A program made the translations under genes and the position numbers. A DNA stretch of 14,913 nucleotides, taken from assembly GCA_003222455.1 (NCBI GenBank), contig QHWF01000133.1, forward strand, positions 1 through 14,913, in the 5' to 3' direction. Positions within the stretch are counted from its first letter, which is position 1. Each line of letters begins with the position of its first letter. A model generated the notes under the pieces. It was given only the letters and a program-made list of their open reading frames with translations, searched no databases and had not been told where the DNA came from. Positions 1-6,050 of the stretch are shown one piece after another. Source of the DNA: Acidobacteriota bacterium. Lineage in GTDB: Bacteria > Acidobacteriota > Vicinamibacteria > Vicinamibacterales > CAVVIG01.

Positions 1-570
1 AGCGACGGCATCCTCACGGCCGCCTACCGCGCCAACGTGCCGATCTTCTGCCCGGCCATTGCCGATTCATCCATCGGCATGGGTCTGTCGCAGGCGCGGC
101 ACAACAAGCCGGGCACCGGCTATATCGACGTGATCGGCGACATCATCGAGTCGGCGAACATCATCATCCGGCGCCCGCGGACCGCGTCGATCGTCCTCGG
201 CGGCGGCACGCCCAAGAACTTCATCAATCAGGCAAGCGTCCAGGCCGAGTTCTACAACGACGAAGTGGGCGGACACCGGTATGCTCTGCAAATCGTCACC
301 GACGTGCCGCACTTCGGCGGCGCCTCCGGATCGAGCCTGGAAGAGGCCCAGAGCTGGGGCAAACTGTCGAGCAACTCCGCGAAAGTCTCGGTCCAGGCCG
401 ATGCCACCATCGCGCTGCCGCTGCTCGTCAGCGCCCTGGCGACGACGGCCGCGCCGCTCCTGAAGCAACGCGCCATGCCGGTATTCACCGTGGCGTCGCG
501 CGTCATGACCATCGACGGTCACCCGGTTCCCAACGAACGTTTCGAGGAAGTGAATGAGTCTGCCGTTTGA
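1..570 (+). CDS. Deoxyhypusine synthase-family protein, probable homospermidine synthase (3' part, 5' end outside window)
   Basis: The reading frame is open from base 1, so only the C-terminal 189 residues are present. The segment has deoxyhypusine synthase-fold signatures: IFCPAIADSSIGMGL near the start, LGGGTPKNFI around residue 65, and EEAQSWGKL, where Lys at codon 121 aligns with the catalytic lysine of human deoxyhypusine synthase (Lys329 as I recall). Bacteria lack eIF5A, and bacterial members are known or proposed to move an aminobutyl group onto putrescine to give homospermidine. Two human active-site positions appear changed: the KHH histidine region reads KNF, and the aspartate 13 residues before the lysine reads Ala. 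Both fit a non-hypusine role, which is inference. The gene overlaps the agmatinase by 17 bp, and agmatinase makes putrescine, which supports a polyamine operon. Family assignment is firm; the exact substrate is not. Confidence 0.9.
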   Translation, partial: SDGILTAAYRANVPIFCPAIADSSIGMGLSQARHNKPGTGYIDVIGDIIESANIIIRRPRTASIVLGGGTPKNFINQASVQAEFYNDEVGGHRYALQIVTDVPHFGGASGSSLEEAQSWGKLSSNSAKVSVQADATIALPLLVSALATTAAPLLKQRAMPVFTVASRVMTIDGHPVPNERFEEVNESAV

Positions 571-1456
571 GTACGATCGGCTGACGCTCGCAGAGTTCGG
601 CGGCACGACCCCCACCACAACCGACTTCGCCAACGCCCGCGTCGTCGTCTTCCCTGCCCCGCTGGAACGTACGACGTCATACGTGGCGGGGACGCGAAAC
701 GGCCCGCACGAGATCCTGGTCGCCTCGTCGCACATGGAGCTGTGGGACGAAGAGACCGAGACCGACGTGCACAGCATCGGCATTTTCACGCTGCCGGAGA
801 TGGAGTTTCCGTACGCGTCGATGGAGGAAGTGGCCCGCCAGGTTCGGCGTGTCGCGTCGGAAATCGTCCAGCGGGACAAATTCCCATTCATTCTCGGCGG
901 CGAGCATTCCATTACGCCGGCGATCGTCGAGGCCGTTGCGGCGAAACATCGGGGCGTGTCGGTCCTTCAAATCGACGCCCACGCCGATCTGCGCGATTCG
1001 TTCATGGGCTCACCGCATAATCACGCGTGCGCGATGCGGCGGACGCTCGAGCACGCGCGGGCGACACAGGTCGGGATTCGGAGCCTCTCGCCCGAAGAGG
1101 CGAGCGCGGCGCCCTCGCTGCCGACCCGGATCTTCTACGACTTCAATATGCGGGATCGCGTCGACTGGATCGACCAGGTCGTCGATTCACTGAGCGGCAC
1201 GGTGTACATCACGATCGACTGCGACGGCCTGGATCCGGCCATCATGCCTGCCGTGGGAACACCCGAACCCGGCGGGCTGTCGTGGTACGAGACGCTGGCG
1301 CTGCTGCGCCGCGTCATCGAACGCCGCACCGTCGTCGGCTGCGACCTCGTGGAGCTGTGTCCGATAGCCGGCAACGTTGCACCGAACTTCCTCTGCGCAA
1401 AACTGGTCTACAAGATTCTGTCGTATCGGTTCGGGCAGGAGGTCAAGCGAAAGTAA
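554..1456 (+). CDS. speB: Agmatinase (ureohydrolase family)
   Basis: A 300-residue ureohydrolase that would convert agmatine to putrescine and urea in the cytoplasm. The binuclear manganese ligands are visible in order: His118 in GGEHS, Asp141, His143 and Asp145 in IDAHAD, and Asp222 and Asp224 in IDCDGLD. The NHACAMRR segment near 156-163 sits where agmatinases have a substrate-loop histidine. Length matches the family, about 300 residues. The ATG at 554 lies inside the end of the upstream gene, just after a GAGGAAG Shine-Dalgarno-like stretch, so translation is probably coupled. Formiminoglutamase, guanidinobutyrase or arginase activity cannot be excluded by motif alone. The neighbouring homospermidine-type synthase, which uses putrescine, favours agmatinase. 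The gene ends at a palindromic repeat shared with a convergent gene. Confidence 0.9.
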   Translation: MSLPFEYDRLTLAEFGGTTPTTTDFANARVVVFPAPLERTTSYVAGTRNGPHEILVASSHMELWDEETETDVHSIGIFTLPEMEFPYASMEEVARQVRRVASEIVQRDKFPFILGGEHSITPAIVEAVAAKHRGVSVLQIDAHADLRDSFMGSPHNHACAMRRTLEHARATQVGIRSLSPEEASAAPSLPTRIFYDFNMRDRVDWIDQVVDSLSGTVYITIDCDGLDPAIMPAVGTPEPGGLSWYETLALLRRVIERRTVVGCDLVELCPIAGNVAPNFLCAKLVYKILSYRFGQEVKRK

Positions 1457-1457
1457 G

Positions 1458-1528
1458 CAAGTCTCAAGTCTCAAGTCTCAACATTGACGTGACTGTTGAG
1501 AGTTGAGACTTGTTCCTTGAGACTTGAG
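1458..1528. repeat. Palindromic tandem repeat, 7-bp unit (likely bidirectional terminator)
   Basis: The left arm (1458-1482) is three copies of CAAGTCT plus CAAC. The right arm (1495-1528) continues in 7-bp steps as GTTGAGA, GTTGAGA, CTTGTTC, CTTGAGA, CTTGAG, which is largely the reverse complement of the left arm. The loop is about 12 nt. It fills the 77-bp gap between the convergent agmatinase and TPR genes, so a two-way transcription stop is the simplest role. There is no classical U-tract. Confidence 0.85.
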
Positions 1529-1533
1529 CGTTG

Positions 1534-2265
1534 TTAAGTCTTCCTCAAGTTCTCGAGCTCGCGGCGGGCGTCGCTGGTGTAGGGCGACTCCGGGAACTCC
1601 TCCACGAGACGATTGAATGTCTGCTGCGCATCGGCCCGCTTGCCGGCGACGAGGTACGTGCGTCCCAGCTGCATCAGGATGCCGTCTACAGGCAACGGTC
1701 CGTCCTTCCGCATCGAGAGCTCCTTGAACGTGCTGATGGCCTGGTCGTATTGGCCGGCGCGAGCCTGCGCCTCGGCGACACCGAGGCGGGCCATCTGCCC
1801 ATAGATGCTGTTGCTGCCGGCGCGATCGACGACCTGCTGATAAGTCGCGGCCGCCTGCGTCGGATTATCGAGCGACATGTACGTGGCCGCTTGCTGATAT
1901 CGCGCGTAGAGTCCGGCATCGGTTGAGGGATACGCGTCGGCGACGACTTTGAATTTCGTGAGCCCGGCCTGCGCGCGCTCGCGTTCCGTCGCAAAGCTGG
2001 GCCCGCCGGTCGACGGCGTGCCCGGGGCTGGAGGCGGACCGATGCGGGCGTCGCGGACCGCGAGCGCTTCGGCCAGAAGCGTGTGAGCCTTCGCCTGCAC
2101 GCGCTGTCGCCAGCCGTAATAGCCAATCGCCGCGATCGCGACGACCGCGACAATCGCGATGACCGCCAGCGTCTCGCGCCGCCGCTCCTCGAACGTCTGC
2201 CGCGCCTGCCGCGCGAGCATCTGAAGCTCGTTTTCTTTGAGGTGTCGTCGTTCGGTGCGTTTCAT
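1534..2265 (-). CDS. Membrane-anchored tetratricopeptide-repeat protein (YfgM/BamD-like)
   Basis: A 243-residue protein. The short basic N terminus (MKRTERRHLK) is followed by a single hydrophobic segment at about residues 32-51, so it is probably a type II membrane protein with most of its mass outside the cytoplasm. From about residue 90 the sequence is helical and TPR-like: repeated pairs such as GLYARYQQAATYMSLDNPTQAAATYQQV, and AGKRADAQQTFNRLVEEFPESPYT near the C terminus, which resembles outer-membrane assembly lipoproteins. A proline- and glycine-rich linker lies at about 76-90. The layout resembles YfgM (SecYEG-associated), but no lipobox is present and orthology is not shown. The ATG at 2265 is chosen because it gives the basic N terminus; only a weak AAGG-type ribosome site lies upstream. 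The gene is transcribed toward the agmatinase and shares the 7-bp palindrome as terminator. Confidence 0.75.
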   Translation of the reverse strand: MKRTERRHLKENELQMLARQARQTFEERRRETLAVIAIVAVVAIAAIGYYGWRQRVQAKAHTLLAEALAVRDARIGPPPAPGTPSTGGPSFATERERAQAGLTKFKVVADAYPSTDAGLYARYQQAATYMSLDNPTQAAATYQQVVDRAGSNSIYGQMARLGVAEAQARAGQYDQAISTFKELSMRKDGPLPVDGILMQLGRTYLVAGKRADAQQTFNRLVEEFPESPYTSDARRELENLRKT

Positions 2266-2786
2266 AGGAAGTGACCTTGCACGTGCCGCGATGCCCGGTG
2301 GCGTGTGATCGGCGAGTTGCAGTGGATCGCCAGTACCGATTGTCGGCCATTTGGCGGCCGGACCGCAACGAAACCCTGACAGCGCGCCTGGCGGAACTCA
2401 GCGGCTCGTGAGTTCAGCGAGCTCTTGACGTCGACACGGGGAGCCCATTGTGGCGGGCACGTTCTGGCACGAACACGGCAGCGTTTCGCCCGGCATCCCG
2501 CCCGCGCCGGTGTGAAAGTTCAGACTATTGTGTGCGGGTAACCGCTTCTCCCACGAGTCGCGACTACGCGCTGTCCGGGATGATGTCCCGCCGTTTGTTT
2601 GGTAATCGGCATTTGACGTTCGAGTGCGACCCTTGCACAGGCCTGGCGCATGGATCCAGAAACGCTCCTTGCCATGCCAGCTTCTCTGAATCGTCAGTTT
2701 CTGGAAATAGCGCGCGCGCAGCCGGCATGGTTGAATGTCGCTGGCCGTTCACATGGAACGCATGGGACGACCCGTCGGGGTGGTGA
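2266..2786. other. Gene-poor spacer between divergent TPR and antitoxin genes
   Basis: About 520 bp with no convincing long coding frame. It contains a hairpin, GAACTCA (2394-2400) and TGAGTTC (2409-2415) with an 8-nt loop, and a short open frame starting at 2650 that is listed separately. Codon-position GC is not consistently gene-like. A degraded gene remnant cannot be excluded, but I recognise no family in any frame. Confidence 0.5.
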
Positions 2787-2802
2787 TATGGTAGTATGGT
2801 AG
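2650..2802 (+). CDS. Candidate 50-residue small ORF (doubtful)
   Basis: It begins with ATG at 2650, with AGG eight bases upstream. The first 30 residues (MDPETLLAMPASLNRQFLEI and following) look like an amphipathic helix, but the C-terminal third is low-complexity Gly/Arg/His. The stop at 2800-2802 falls within the operator-like repeat before the antitoxin gene. It could be a leader peptide, a gene remnant or chance; I recognise no family. Confidence 0.15.
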   Translation: MDPETLLAMPASLNRQFLEIARAQPAWLNVAGRSHGTHGTTRRGGDMVVW

Positions 2803-2806
2803 TACC
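2787..2806 (+). promoter_or_regulatory. Putative operator/promoter of the vapBC-type pair
   Basis: Two perfect tandem copies of the 8-mer TATGGTAG (2787-2794, 2795-2802) run into a perfect 9-nt palindrome, GGTAGTACC (2798-2806). It lies 14-33 bp before the likely antitoxin start and is AT-richer than its surroundings. Ribbon-helix-helix antitoxins typically autoregulate through short repeated sites of this kind. TATGGT or TAGTAT inside it could serve as a -10 element; no clear -35 is seen. Confidence 0.5.
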
Positions 2807-2819
2807 TGAGTATGGCTCT

Positions 2820-3098
2820 ATGACCAAAGTCACGTTCACGCTCGACGACGGGACGGTGGAGACCATCCGGGCGATCGCCGCGCGCAAGAGGAAGCCACGG
2901 AGCCTCGTCGTGCGTGAAGCCGTCGCCGCGTACGCGCGCCAGGAGGACAAGCTCGATGACGCCGAGCGAGCACGAAGGCTGCGCGTCCTCGACGACGTGA
3001 TGGCGCGGCCTGATACGCGTCCGCCGGCCGCGGTCGAGAAGGAGCTGCGAGCGATCCGGCGTGCGCGGCGCGTGGGCTGGCGCCGGCCGGCCGAGTGA
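2820..3098 (+). CDS. Ribbon-helix-helix antitoxin (VapB/CopG-like)
   Basis: A small basic protein of 92 residues from the ATG at 2820. It opens with the strand MTKVTFTLDDGTVETI followed by RAIAARKRKPRSLVVREAVA, the strand-helix-helix order of CopG/MetJ-type DNA-binding domains. Such proteins bind their own operator as dimers and neutralise the partner toxin through the C-terminal tail, here rich in Arg and Ala (about 55-92). An upstream in-frame ATG at 2796 would add eight residues (MVVPEYGS), but it lies inside the operator-like repeat, so the later start is preferred. No strong ribosome site precedes either, so the message may be nearly leaderless. The stop overlaps the toxin start (TGATG), as expected for a coupled toxin-antitoxin operon. 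Confidence 0.8.
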   Translation: MTKVTFTLDDGTVETIRAIAARKRKPRSLVVREAVAAYARQEDKLDDAERARRLRVLDDVMARPDTRPPAAVEKELRAIRRARRVGWRRPAE

Positions 3099-3478
3099 TG
3101 CTGATTCACGTCGACACCTCTGTGCTCGTCGACGCGTTCACCGGGGCGAGACGGTCGCTGCCCCGCCTCCGCGCGGTTACGGCGAAGGGTCACGTCGTCA
3201 GCTTCTCAGCCATCGTTCTGTACGAGTGGCTCCGCGGGCCAAGGACCGATGCGGAGCGGGAGGCGGTTGATGCGTTTTTCGAGGTCGACCTGATGCCGGT
3301 GTTTGGCAGGCGCGAAGCGGCGCGGGCGGCCGATTTGTACGGCCGCGTCAAGGGCGCCCGTCAGCGTCAGGCCGACCTGGCGATCGCGACCTGCGCAATC
3401 GAGCTTGGTGCCTCCCTCTGGACGCTGAATCGTTCAGACTTCGAGGACATCCCAGGACTCGCACTGGTCCCGGAATGA
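3098..3478 (+). CDS. PIN-domain ribonuclease toxin (VapC-like)
   Basis: A 126-residue PIN domain, the usual VapC length. The acidic catalytic set is present: Asp6 in LIHVDTSVLVD, Glu in LYEWLRG (about residue 43), Asp in RQRQADLAIATCA (about residue 92), and a late Asp/Asn cluster in TLNRSDFEDIPGL (about 113-120). VapC toxins are Mg-dependent RNases that usually cut tRNA or rRNA. The ATG at 3098 overlaps the antitoxin stop by one base; a GTG three bases earlier is an alternative start. Nothing appears truncated, so the pair is probably functional. The toxin lies next to a tRNA gene on the opposite strand; there is no direct-repeat evidence that the tRNA served as an integration site. Confidence 0.88.
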   Translation: MLIHVDTSVLVDAFTGARRSLPRLRAVTAKGHVVSFSAIVLYEWLRGPRTDAEREAVDAFFEVDLMPVFGRREAARAADLYGRVKGARQRQADLAIATCAIELGASLWTLNRSDFEDIPGLALVPE

Positions 3479-3518
3479 ATCAAGCCGACAGGCTCTCACG
3501 GCGAACATCTTCGAGATC

Positions 3519-3594
3519 TGGCGCGCCCGGCCGGAATTGAACCGGCGGCCCCCCGCTTAGGAGGCGGGTGCTCTATCCGCTGAGCTACGGGCGC
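3519..3594 (-). tRNA. tRNA-Arg (anticodon CCT), CCA encoded
   Basis: On the minus strand the full cloverleaf is visible. The acceptor stem GCGCCCG pairs with CGGGCGC, the D arm has GCTC/GAGC, the anticodon stem CCCGC/GCGGG holds the loop CTCCTAA, and the T arm GCCGG/CCGGC holds TTCAATT. Anticodon CCT reads the rare arginine codon AGG. Discriminator G is followed by an encoded CCA (3519-3521). Total length is 76 nt. Confidence 0.96.
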
Positions 3595-3733
3595 GTGATT
3601 AGTGGCAACCGCTTAGTTTATCAGAGGTTGCGGCCCGTTCCTGGGCAAGATGCGCTGTTCCCGATCCTTCGATTGAGACCGCCCGGGGGGTCGGCCCTTA
3701 CTGGGCCATCGCCGGCACGATCCAGGGCAATGA

Positions 3734-3889
3734 TCATTCGGTCGGCATCAAGACCAGTCTGAACATGCCTTTTTGCGCCAGGCTTGGTTGCGCGTTGTTG
3801 AGCACGAGCACGACCAACAACAAGAGCAGGCTCGCGCCCGTGCCGACGAGAACATACCGCTCGATCTGGTTCGCTCGCTTACGATCCAT
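3734..3889 (-). CDS. Small single-pass membrane protein, 51 residues
   Basis: A short frame below usual annotation cut-offs. ATG at 3889 is preceded by GGTGA nine bases upstream, a reasonable ribosome site. The protein begins with basic MDRKRANQIERY, then has a strong hydrophobic run at about residues 13-30 (LVGTGASLLLLLVVLVL), then a short polar tail ending MPTE. It starts 37 bp after the stop of the CsaA-like gene on the same strand, so the two are probably co-transcribed. A GGCCC/GGGCC hairpin at 3693-3707 lies about 27 bp downstream. I recognise no family. Topology is probably N-in/C-out by the positive-inside rule, which is inference. Confidence 0.5.
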   Translation of the reverse strand: MDRKRANQIERYVLVGTGASLLLLLVVLVLNNAQPSLAQKGMFRLVLMPTE

Positions 3890-3926
3890 GGGTGTCAGTC
3901 ACCGCGCTGGCGTCCCGACGTCCTGC

Positions 3927-4382
3927 TCATCCGACGCGGACGCCATCAGGCATCGGCCACTCCGGCTGTGCGAACGCCGCCTGCAGGCCGTCGGCGAAAC
4001 CGACGTCGAACAGCATGCCTTCAGACAGCTGACCTCGAATGGTCTTCGGCGGCAGGTTGAGTACGAAGAGCGCCTGAGCGCCGATCACCGACGCGAGCGA
4101 GGATCGCTCGGCGCGAATGCCCGCGACAATCGATCGCGTGCGGTCGCCGAAGTCCACGGTCAACACCGCCAGCCTGTCCGTCGCCGGGATCGGATCCGCT
4201 GCGCGAATCGTACCGACACGGACATCCAGCTTGTCGAGAGTGGCCGCGTCAATCTCCGCTCTTACGGGTGCGGCCGCAAACGCTGGCGAGCGCGCGGCGG
4301 TGGGATCGCGCTCGACCAGCAGCCGTTCGATCTGTGCCCTCGAACGTTTCGGTCGCCATGGGTCCCCTTGCTTCAGTTTCAA
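3927..4382 (-). CDS. csaA: CsaA-like tRNA-binding (OB-fold) protein, 5' end uncertain
   Basis: Residues about 43-151 are a tRNA-binding OB domain: LDKLDVRVGTIRAADPIPAT, then VDFGDRTRSIVAGI, LFVLNLPPKTIRGQLSEGML, and the typical CsaA-like ending QPEWPMPDGVRVG. CsaA proteins are about 110 residues and bind tRNA or act in protein export; related domains occur at the C terminus of MetRS. The catalogued frame starts only with TTG (4382) inside a repeat and adds about 42 unfamiliar residues. A better signal is an ATG at 4359 with AGGGGA just upstream, but it lies in another frame (MATETFEGT). Codon third-position GC is high in that frame for about eight codons, then high in the CsaA frame from about 4331. 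This suggests a one-base frameshift near 4332 or an odd start. The domain itself is intact. Confidence 0.8.
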   Translation of the reverse strand: MKLKQGDPWRPKRSRAQIERLLVERDPTAARSPAFAAAPVRAEIDAATLDKLDVRVGTIRAADPIPATDRLAVLTVDFGDRTRSIVAGIRAERSSLASVIGAQALFVLNLPPKTIRGQLSEGMLFDVGFADGLQAAFAQPEWPMPDGVRVG

Positions 4383-4702
4383 ATCCAGGGGTCAGACCCC
4401 AGGGTCAGATCCGGCTGCATGTCCCGTGAGAAGACGGCAAAATCATTTTTGCACCAACCGACCAATTCGGGTCCGTCCCGGGTCCGTCCCGACGTGATTC
4501 CTGCTGCGGTACTCGCCCGCTGGGCGACCGAACAGACAGTTGGCAAGGCGGCTCCACAATTACCTGAGCCAATCCACTGACGGCTTTCCTGAGACAACAC
4601 CGGAGCTCGAACTCTCAGATACGCTGAGGATTACGAGACGGCCACGATTATGCATCTCTGATTGTTGAGAAACGAAAGACCGATCCGATCAGGAGAGGGA
4701 AA
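4383..4702. other. Spacer with REP-like repeats
   Basis: There is no convincing gene in these 320 bp. The first third carries short palindromic and tandem repeats (separate entry). The last 80 bp are AT-richer and lead to the ribosome site AGGAGAGGG of the gene at 4703, so its promoter probably lies there, though no clear -35/-10 pair is seen. Confidence 0.5.
4388..4489. repeat. REP-like palindrome and 11-bp tandem duplication
   Basis: A perfect odd palindrome GGGGTCAGACCCC (4388-4400) is followed at once by the partial copy AGGGTCAGA. Further on, CGGGTCCGTCC occurs twice in tandem (4468-4478 and 4479-4489). The GGGTC(A/C)G core is shared by both parts. Motifs of the type GGGGTCAGACCCC recur in many GC-rich genomes and are, from memory, sometimes linked to REP-associated transposases; no such transposase is in the window. 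Confidence 0.55.
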
Positions 4703-5293
4703 ATGTTCCAACTTGTTCGGCAGTACGGCACGGTCGTCGACGCTGCGGGCGTCGGGGTGTACCACGCTCGCGCGTACGGCGAACTTCAAGCTGATGGCTG
4801 GTGGGGTGGGTGGCTCGTGTTCTTTCCTTTCGGCACAGGCACGGCCGTCGCGACGGACCGTGAAACCACCCAGACCACGTTCGCGAATCTCGTTCGCTGG
4901 TCGTCCACAATCGGCCCGGTTTACCTCGAAGGGGCTCTCGAGCGCGCGCTGCTTCTTCAACCCGCGGCAACGATCACGGGGAGGCTCGCGGAGCTTGCCC
5001 TCCTCGAGCGCCGGGCGGTGGAGGACGCGGCAGTCCTTGAAACGGCCGCGGAACACGCACGGTTGGAGGCGGAGGCTGCCGAGCGCGAAGCCGCAGCACA
5101 CGAGCGAGCGGCGGCAGCTGCGCGGGCCGAGGCTCGGGAACGTGCCGAGGCGGCGCTCGCGCTCGAAGATAACGTCGCAGTAGCCGAAGGCAGGCGCGAG
5201 ATGTCCATCCCTGGATCCGGTCGTACGCGAAGGCCACGGTTCCAGGCAGCTGATGCCGCCAGGCGGCGGCGCAGGAAAAGAAAACCCAGGTAA
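4703..5293 (+). CDS. Uncharacterised protein with conserved N-terminal domain and Ala/Glu-rich coiled coil
   Basis: 196 residues, with a strong ribosome site (AGGAGAGGG ending just before the ATG). Residues 1-85 look like a compact globular domain with MFQLVRQYGTVVDAAGVGVY, WWGGWLVFFP, TDRETTQTTFANLVRWSS and GPVYLEGALERAL; the TDRETTQ and PVYLEGAL stretches look like conserved family motifs. I recall similar proteins of unknown function in soil bacteria but cannot name a family. Residues about 95-165 are a long Ala/Glu/Arg helix, probably coiled coil. The tail (about 171-196) is strongly basic, ending RRRRRKRKPR, and might bind nucleic acid. No signal peptide or membrane segment is seen. It is convergent with the next gene across 19 bp. 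Function unknown. Confidence 0.75.
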   Translation: MFQLVRQYGTVVDAAGVGVYHARAYGELQADGWWGGWLVFFPFGTGTAVATDRETTQTTFANLVRWSSTIGPVYLEGALERALLLQPAATITGRLAELALLERRAVEDAAVLETAAEHARLEAEAAEREAAAHERAAAAARAEARERAEAALALEDNVAVAEGRREMSIPGSGRTRRPRFQAADAARRRRRKRKPR

Positions 5294-5312
5294 CAGCAGT
5301 TTCATCGCAGGT

Positions 5313-5831
5313 TCACGTGAGCGCTTGAAGCGCTTTGGCCACCTCGACGTACTGCTGGTAGCGCCGCTGATACGAATCCAGCTTTTCGCGCTCGACGGCA
5401 TCGAGCCGTGCCCTTAGCATCGGCGAACCGCCAGGCAGAGCCGGATTCGACTCAAGCTCCTGTTCGATCGTCGCCGCCTTCAACTTGTATTCGGCATCGT
5501 GCAGGCGCTCCCAGGCGAGCCAGTCGGCGGTCCACTGCGCGTGTGCCGCCTGGACCTGTTCCAGGGTGAACGGAAACGGCCGCTGCGCCGCGCGATCGAG
5601 TGAGGCAAAGATGTCAGGATCCAGAGCTCGCGCCGCCTTCGCGAGCGGGTACCACACCAGCAGCGCCCGCGGATCGCGGGCCGCCTCGCTCATGGCTGAC
5701 CCGAACACGTGCATCATCGTGAGCGCCCGCGCACGGAAGGCCTCGTCGCGGGCGGCCTTCACTTCGGCGACAATCCGCGCCGCCGACCAGTACAGCGTGG
5801 CTGCGAGTACGATGGCTGCGACGAGGATCAC
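5313..5831 (-). CDS. Uncharacterised membrane-anchored protein
   Basis: 172 residues starting at GTG. The N terminus (ILVAAIVLAATLYW) is one hydrophobic segment at about residues 2-18 with no clear cleavage site, so it probably acts as a membrane anchor. The rest is soluble and largely helical, with many Ala, Glu, Arg and aromatic residues, for example LLVWYPLAKAARALDPDIF at about 57-75 and a Gln/Tyr-rich end (SYQRRYQQYVEVAKAL). No enzymatic motif is visible and I recognise no family. The start sits just after the foot of the large palindromic repeat at 5857-6014; GGTGAT immediately before the GTG may act as ribosome site. It lies downstream of apt on the same strand but is separated by 219 bp, so co-transcription is uncertain. 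Confidence 0.6.
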   Translation of the reverse strand: MILVAAIVLAATLYWSAARIVAEVKAARDEAFRARALTMMHVFGSAMSEAARDPRALLVWYPLAKAARALDPDIFASLDRAAQRPFPFTLEQVQAAHAQWTADWLAWERLHDAEYKLKAATIEQELESNPALPGGSPMLRARLDAVEREKLDSYQRRYQQYVEVAKALQALT

Positions 5832-5856
5832 GGATCACCGCGCGATAACGAGAGCC

Positions 5857-6014
5857 GAACGGGGACTACGGAGATAACGGCAACGGAGTCTACGGAGTAA
5901 ACGGGATCACACAGAGACGCAGAGAAACGGAGAATTAACGTGTACAGCTTGTTGTTCATCTCCGTTGCTCCGTTTCTCTGTGTGATACCGTTACCTCCGT
6001 CCGCTCCGTTCCCG
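5857..6014. repeat. Large palindromic tandem repeat (~160 bp), about 9-bp units
   Basis: The left arm (about 5857-5931) has repeated ACGGAG-type words and CACAGAGAC/GCAGAGAAA. The right arm (about 5959-6014) reads in regular 9-bp steps: TCTCCGTTG, CTCCGTTTC, TCTGTGTGA, TACCGTTAC, CTCCGTCCG, CTCCGTTCC. The two arms are imperfect reverse complements; for instance ATCACACAGAG on the left pairs with CTCTGTGTGAT on the right. It occupies the spacer between apt and the next same-strand gene. Confidence 0.8.
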
Positions 6015-6050
6015 CTAACACGACGGTGAACCGCGGGCTGACAGGCTGCG

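Noticed and set aside
67..912. 281-residue minus-strand open frame opposite the polyamine genes
   Set aside because: It is antisense to two well-supported enzymes and has a low-complexity Arg-rich composition.
2448..2786. 112-residue plus-strand open frame in the spacer before the antitoxin
   Set aside because: Composition and codon use are not gene-like, it has no ribosome site and no recognised family.
3478..3600. tRNA-Arg considered as an attachment site for an island carrying the toxin-antitoxin pair
   Set aside because: No integrase and no duplicated tRNA 3' end are found in the window.
3765..4580. 271-residue plus-strand open frame
   Set aside because: It lies antisense to the CsaA-like OB domain and the small membrane ORF and spans repeat sequence; no motif.
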